64,000 nt of DNA from JAVBNC01 sp031551765 (GTDB taxonomy: Bacteria; Desulfobacterota; Desulfovibrionia; Desulfovibrionales; Desulfovibrionaceae), in contig JAVBNC010000145.1 in assembly GCA_031551765.1 (NCBI GenBank), positions 1-64,000 on the forward strand. Direction: 5' to 3'. Shown piece after piece: positions 60,525-64,000 of the stretch. How positions within the stretch are numbered: the stretch's first letter is position 1; each line of letters begins with the position of its first letter. The notes beneath the pieces were generated by a model. The model ran no database searches and had not been told where the DNA came from. It saw only the letters and a list, made by a program, of their open reading frames with translations. Position numbers and translations under genes: made by a program.

Positions 60525-60795
60525 GAAGTCTCCTTGTCCGAAAGAATGTAGGGAGGCTATATCTCATTTAGTTTTTCTATGCTACAGGAGTACGTACCCC
60601 TGAAACCCCGTGCCGCCGCGTTTCAGAGGCGAAAACACGCTAAACGCGCAATCCGTTTTCATATGCGAAAACAAATACAAGTGATCCCTCCGGAACTTTT
60701 AGGGATTGACGGCGTTACACAATCTATGGAACAAGGGAACGGCTGGTTTTCTTTTTCGTTTTTCTTTTTGACAGGTGGAATTGGGGAATTGCCGG

Positions 60796-63700
60796 ATGAC
60801 CGCCTCTTCATTCTTTTTTGACCAGCAGGACCACGAGCTCCTGCTCATGGTCAACCGCATCCTGGAACGGGACCGGCACAAGGGCCGGGAATCCCTGTTC
60901 TTCGCGGCTGAACTGCACCCGCACGGCATCAAGGAACTGGCCGTGTCCCGTGAGCTGCGCATCGCGTACGCGGTCATCAACCTGCTGGAATCTCTGGAAG
61001 CCGGGGAAGTGGCCGACCGTATCCTGGCCCTGCGCACCCTGCATGAGGAAGTGCTGTACACGGCAGCCTCTTCCTTTAGGCGCAACACCGCGCGGGTACT
61101 CATCCAGATTATGAAAGACCTGGTGCGCGCCCATGGCTTTCCCGAGCGCCAGATCATGCTGGCCCGCGACTTCCGCGAGGCGGCCAGCGGCAAGCGCCGT
61201 ATCGTGCGCGCCATGCTGCGCCGCTACCACCTGCTGGAAATGCCGGAAGAATGGGACCAGCTCACCTTTGACAACCACGTCCACGACGCCAACACCAAGG
61301 GCCGCAAAACCCCCACGCACCTGATCATGGATGCCTGGATCAAGGGCATCCGCTCGCTGACGGTCATCTACTACAACTTCGTGGAAACCCGCGCCGTGCA
61401 GGAACTGATGCAGGCGGCGGAAGTCATGGGCGTGAATATCCGGGTGGGCGTGGAATTCAAGACCCGCTTCCGCAACCGCCACGTGGAGTTCATTTGGGAG
61501 CCCATAGACATGGGCGACTTCCGTGCCATCCAGACCATCATGGACGAGCCCAACATCAAGCAGCTGATGGATGACGGCCGTTCCGCCTCCGCCTATGAAG
61601 CGCGCTACGTGTTCGCCATGCTGCAGCGCTACAACGAGGCGCACCGCCACGATATCGGCAATCTTTTCGGCATCCGGCTGGAAGAGATCAGCGAAAAGGA
61701 CTTTATCGCCTTTGTGGCCGCGGGCCAGCCTTCTCTGCTGCACCTGGCGGAACTGGCCTACAAGCGCATGCTGCCCGCCATGGAAGCCCGCATCCCGGCC
61801 CTGCGCGAGCAGCACGCCCTGAGCGCCTCCGAGGAAGAGAAAAAAGCCCTGGAAGCGCTGGTTAAGCGCATGCACGGCCTGCACCCGGAAGAGATCATGG
61901 AAACCTGGTTCACGCCGGAACGCAACCCCCAACTGCCCGACCCCGGCGTGCCCGCCACGGGCGAAGACGTGCCGGAATTTCTGCACATCACCCCGGCGGG
62001 CCTCATGAAACGCCTGGCCGCCGCGCGGCGCAGAAGCCGGGTCACGCTGACCCTCTCCGGGCTCAAGCCGGAAGACGCGCTGGAGCTGCTCTACGACTGC
62101 GAAGGCAGCATCACGCACCTGGAGCTGTTCAACCTCAAGGACTACAACGCCGGGCGTATGCAGCACTGCAAAGAAATCAACGCCCTGCAGTTCGCCATCA
62201 ACCAGGGCAGCGCCGTGGCCTTGAAGCGCCAGATCCGGGGCATTATCCGGGACTACGGCTGTTCCCTGGCCCCGGACGCGGAAGAACGCTGCCAGCGCCT
62301 GACGGAAATTCTGCGCAACATTCCCAAGCTGCAGTCCTACTACACGCGTGTGCCGCTGAAAACGCGGGTGGGCAGCGACTCCACCAGCCGTTCCCACCGG
62401 CTGTTCGGCATGGGCTTCGCCTTTATCCAGACCCTGGCCCCCTCGGCCCAAAAGAGCATCAAGGACCCCAAAGACTTTCTGCGCCAGCTCATTCCCCTGA
62501 ACTCGGACATCGATTCCAGCTACGTCTACTCCCTGCCCAGAAGCCGCCCGGAGGAAGGCCCGTTCACGCAGCTTATCCGGCGCGTGCCGGGCTTCCGCTA
62601 CTACGGCTATAAAAAGCACCACGACTGGATCGTGCGCACCTCCACCACCCGCTATTCGGAAGAAGGGGGCTCCATCGCCACCCTGGGCGGGTTCCAGCGG
62701 GCGGAACCGTCAGGCATTTCTCTCGCGCCCCGGCAAGAGGCCAAGGAAGCCAGCCCCGGCCTGTTCTACATGAACACCCGCCTGGCCAACGTGCTCAAGG
62801 TGCTGGTGGGTTTCGCCCTGGCCATCTGCACCTTTTTGTACACCCAGCAGTGGTGGGTGCTGGCCTGGTTCGGCGCGCCCATCTGGTTCGCCATTACCGG
62901 GTTGCGCAATATTCTGCAGGCCGTGCTGGGCGGCGGCGGCATACGCAGAACGCCGCTTTTGCGCTGGAACGACTACGTCAGCTGGACACGGCTGTGCGAT
63001 TCACTTTTGTACACGGGCATTTCCGTGCCGCTCCTGGAACTGGCCCTGCGCTGGTTCATTCTGGGTGAATTCCTGGGTATAACGGCAAGCAACTCGCCGC
63101 TGCTGTTTTTTACCATTATTTCCACAGCCAACGGGCTGTACATCACGTCCCACAACATCTACCGGGGCCTGCCCCGGGAAGCGGCCATCGGCAACCTGTT
63201 CCGCAGCATTCTGTCCGTGCCCGTCTCGCTTCTGTACAATGCCGTTCTGCTCAAGCTGGTCCTGATGCTGGACATGGAAAGCGGCACCCTGCTGATGCAG
63301 CAGGGCGCGGCCATTGTTTCCAAGGCCGCGTCCGACACGGTGGCCGGCATTATTGAGGGCTTTGCCGACCAGAACCACAACCTGCGCAGCCGTTACTGGG
63401 ACTATACCTACAAGCTGCAGCAGCTCTTCGCCTGTTTCGCCCGGCTGGAAGTGCTGCTGCCGGAAGAGGACGTGCTGGACCTCTTGCAGCGGCCGCGCGA
63501 GCTGATGCGTTCCCGGGGGCCGGAAGTGGCGGAACTGGAAAAGGCCATTCTCATCCACGCCCTGGACCTGATGTATTTCTGGATGTACCAGCCCAGAGCC
63601 CGGACCATGCTGGCCCGCCTGGTGCACGCCATGCCCGAGGAGGAACGCGTCATTCTGGCCCGTTCCCAGCTTGTGCTCACCCGCGAGCGGGAAGTGAGTC

Positions 63701-63849
63701 AGCTGTTCGTGGATGGCATTGTGGGCAACAACTTCCCCAAGCCCCTGGCCTTTTTCCTTGACCGCCACAAGGAATACCTGGGCGACATGGCCCGCCTGAC
63801 CAGCAGCGGCCAGCCGGGTGAGACGGCGCGGCCGGGCCTGCCCGCATGA
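60796..63849 (+). CDS. Very large membrane protein with a degenerate PHP-like N-terminal domain
   Basis: A 1017-residue protein of unknown function. Residues about 155-225 follow the layout of a PHP phosphoesterase: H161-x-H163-D (FDNHVHDANTKGR), a Thr-Pro-x-x-L-I-x-x-A-x-x-x-G-I stretch, then VGVEF with E220. However, the central TDH is replaced by VIYYN, so two metal ligands are missing. The middle is soluble. About five to six helices lie between residues 660 and 845. A helical C-terminus of about 170 residues follows. GGGGA lies before the ATG at 60796. GTG 60775 is an alternative. The next gene overlaps its stop. Confidence 0.75.
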   Translation: MTASSFFFDQQDHELLLMVNRILERDRHKGRESLFFAAELHPHGIKELAVSRELRIAYAVINLLESLEAGEVADRILALRTLHEEVLYTAASSFRRNTARVLIQIMKDLVRAHGFPERQIMLARDFREAASGKRRIVRAMLRRYHLLEMPEEWDQLTFDNHVHDANTKGRKTPTHLIMDAWIKGIRSLTVIYYNFVETRAVQELMQAAEVMGVNIRVGVEFKTRFRNRHVEFIWEPIDMGDFRAIQTIMDEPNIKQLMDDGRSASAYEARYVFAMLQRYNEAHRHDIGNLFGIRLEEISEKDFIAFVAAGQPSLLHLAELAYKRMLPAMEARIPALREQHALSASEEEKKALEALVKRMHGLHPEEIMETWFTPERNPQLPDPGVPATGEDVPEFLHITPAGLMKRLAAARRRSRVTLTLSGLKPEDALELLYDCEGSITHLELFNLKDYNAGRMQHCKEINALQFAINQGSAVALKRQIRGIIRDYGCSLAPDAEERCQRLTEILRNIPKLQSYYTRVPLKTRVGSDSTSRSHRLFGMGFAFIQTLAPSAQKSIKDPKDFLRQLIPLNSDIDSSYVYSLPRSRPEEGPFTQLIRRVPGFRYYGYKKHHDWIVRTSTTRYSEEGGSIATLGGFQRAEPSGISLAPRQEAKEASPGLFYMNTRLANVLKVLVGFALAICTFLYTQQWWVLAWFGAPIWFAITGLRNILQAVLGGGGIRRTPLLRWNDYVSWTRLCDSLLYTGISVPLLELALRWFILGEFLGITASNSPLLFFTIISTANGLYITSHNIYRGLPREAAIGNLFRSILSVPVSLLYNAVLLKLVLMLDMESGTLLMQQGAAIVSKAASDTVAGIIEGFADQNHNLRSRYWDYTYKLQQLFACFARLEVLLPEEDVLDLLQRPRELMRSRGPEVAELEKAILIHALDLMYFWMYQPRARTMLARLVHAMPEEERVILARSQLVLTREREVSQLFVDGIVGNNFPKPLAFFLDRHKEYLGDMARLTSSGQPGETARPGLPA

Positions 63850-64000
63850 AAACCCTGGCCTGGATAGGCGCGCCCTTTTTCGCGCCTTCCCTGCCGTCCG
63901 AAACCTGGACCGTCCGTTTTTACGACCCGCCCCCCGGCGAAGTGCTGACCTGGGAAAGCCTGTGCGCCGCCATAGGCGCGTCCCCGGACATGGTGGTGCT
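63846..64000 (+). CDS. Partial gene, possible glycosyltransferase-like protein (5' end only)
   Basis: An ATG at 63846 overlaps the preceding stop as ATGA and opens a frame to the window edge (51 codons; KTLAWIGAPFFAPSLPSETW...). Translational coupling indicates a shared operon with the large membrane protein. Too short to identify. The start resembles CgeB/DUF3880-type proteins, but I hold that very loosely. Confidence 0.5.
   Translation, partial: MKTLAWIGAPFFAPSLPSETWTVRFYDPPPGEVLTWESLCAAIGASPDMVV

Overview
The window is bacterial, GC-rich (roughly 60% by eye) and gene-dense. It most likely comes from a sulfate- or sulfite-reducing Desulfovibrionaceae member (Desulfovibrio/Bilophila-like). 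The evidence is gene order I know from that family: atpZ-atpI-atpB-atpE followed by rex; tig-clpP-clpX-lon as one block; phoH, a 7TM-HD protein and ybeY together; zapB-like, zapA, 6S RNA and rny together; and TRAP transporters. Genus is a guess. No phage, plasmid, CRISPR array or complete insertion sequence was seen.

Layout. 1-7.1 kb: an Old Yellow Enzyme, the membrane F0 start of the ATP synthase locus, the redox regulator Rex, a SAM hydrolase, CobS and an exported HD-like protein. 7.1-14.4 kb: QueD, a TerC transporter, two paralogous EamA exporters separated by a nested repeat element, a PerM-type permease, MazG, CvpA and two small unknowns. 14.6-21.5 kb: an unknown Cys-rich protein, PhoH, PgpH, YbeY, then a YbhJ-type aconitase-family hydratase. 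21.5-29.2 kb: RtcB and the protein quality-control block Lon, ClpX, ClpP and trigger factor, all on the minus strand. 29.7-38.5 kb: a divergent catabolic locus built around a sigma-54 activator, with a matching sigma-54 promoter and a candidate activator site in the divergent control region. It encodes an amidohydrolase, an M29/NicX-like metalloenzyme, two dehydrogenases, an RraA-like aldolase and an aminotransferase. 38.5-46 kb: methyltransferase, two glycosyltransferases, tRNA-Leu(UAG), a YgjP-like peptidase, a VKOR-thioredoxin fusion, GlmU and a pseudouridine synthase. 46-48.9 kb: ZapB-like protein, ZapA, 6S RNA and RNase Y. 49-60.5 kb: amidase, histidine-racemase-like epimerase, a large membrane protein with a CCHC zinc knuckle, an exported RidA, an M20 amidohydrolase and a complete TRAP transporter. 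60.8-64 kb: a very large membrane protein with a degenerate PHP-like domain, and the start of another gene.

The least explained signal is intergenic. At least four dispersed repeat families recur: A, about 150 bp, with conserved flanks and a central hairpin whose sequence differs in each copy while its pairing is kept; B, with TGTCGAAGCC...GGCTTCGACA inverted ends, from 65 to 293 bp; C, long hairpins with a TTTTTGCAAAAA core; and D, a short GAGATTG...CAATCTC element. One A copy is nested inside a B element. Several B copies begin within a few bases of a stop codon.

The metabolic theme of 29.7-38.5 kb and 49-59.5 kb is uptake and breakdown of small N-containing organic acids or amides (TRAP uptake, amidase, M20, amidohydrolase, RidA, aminotransferase, dehydrogenases). 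The substrate cannot be read from the sequence.
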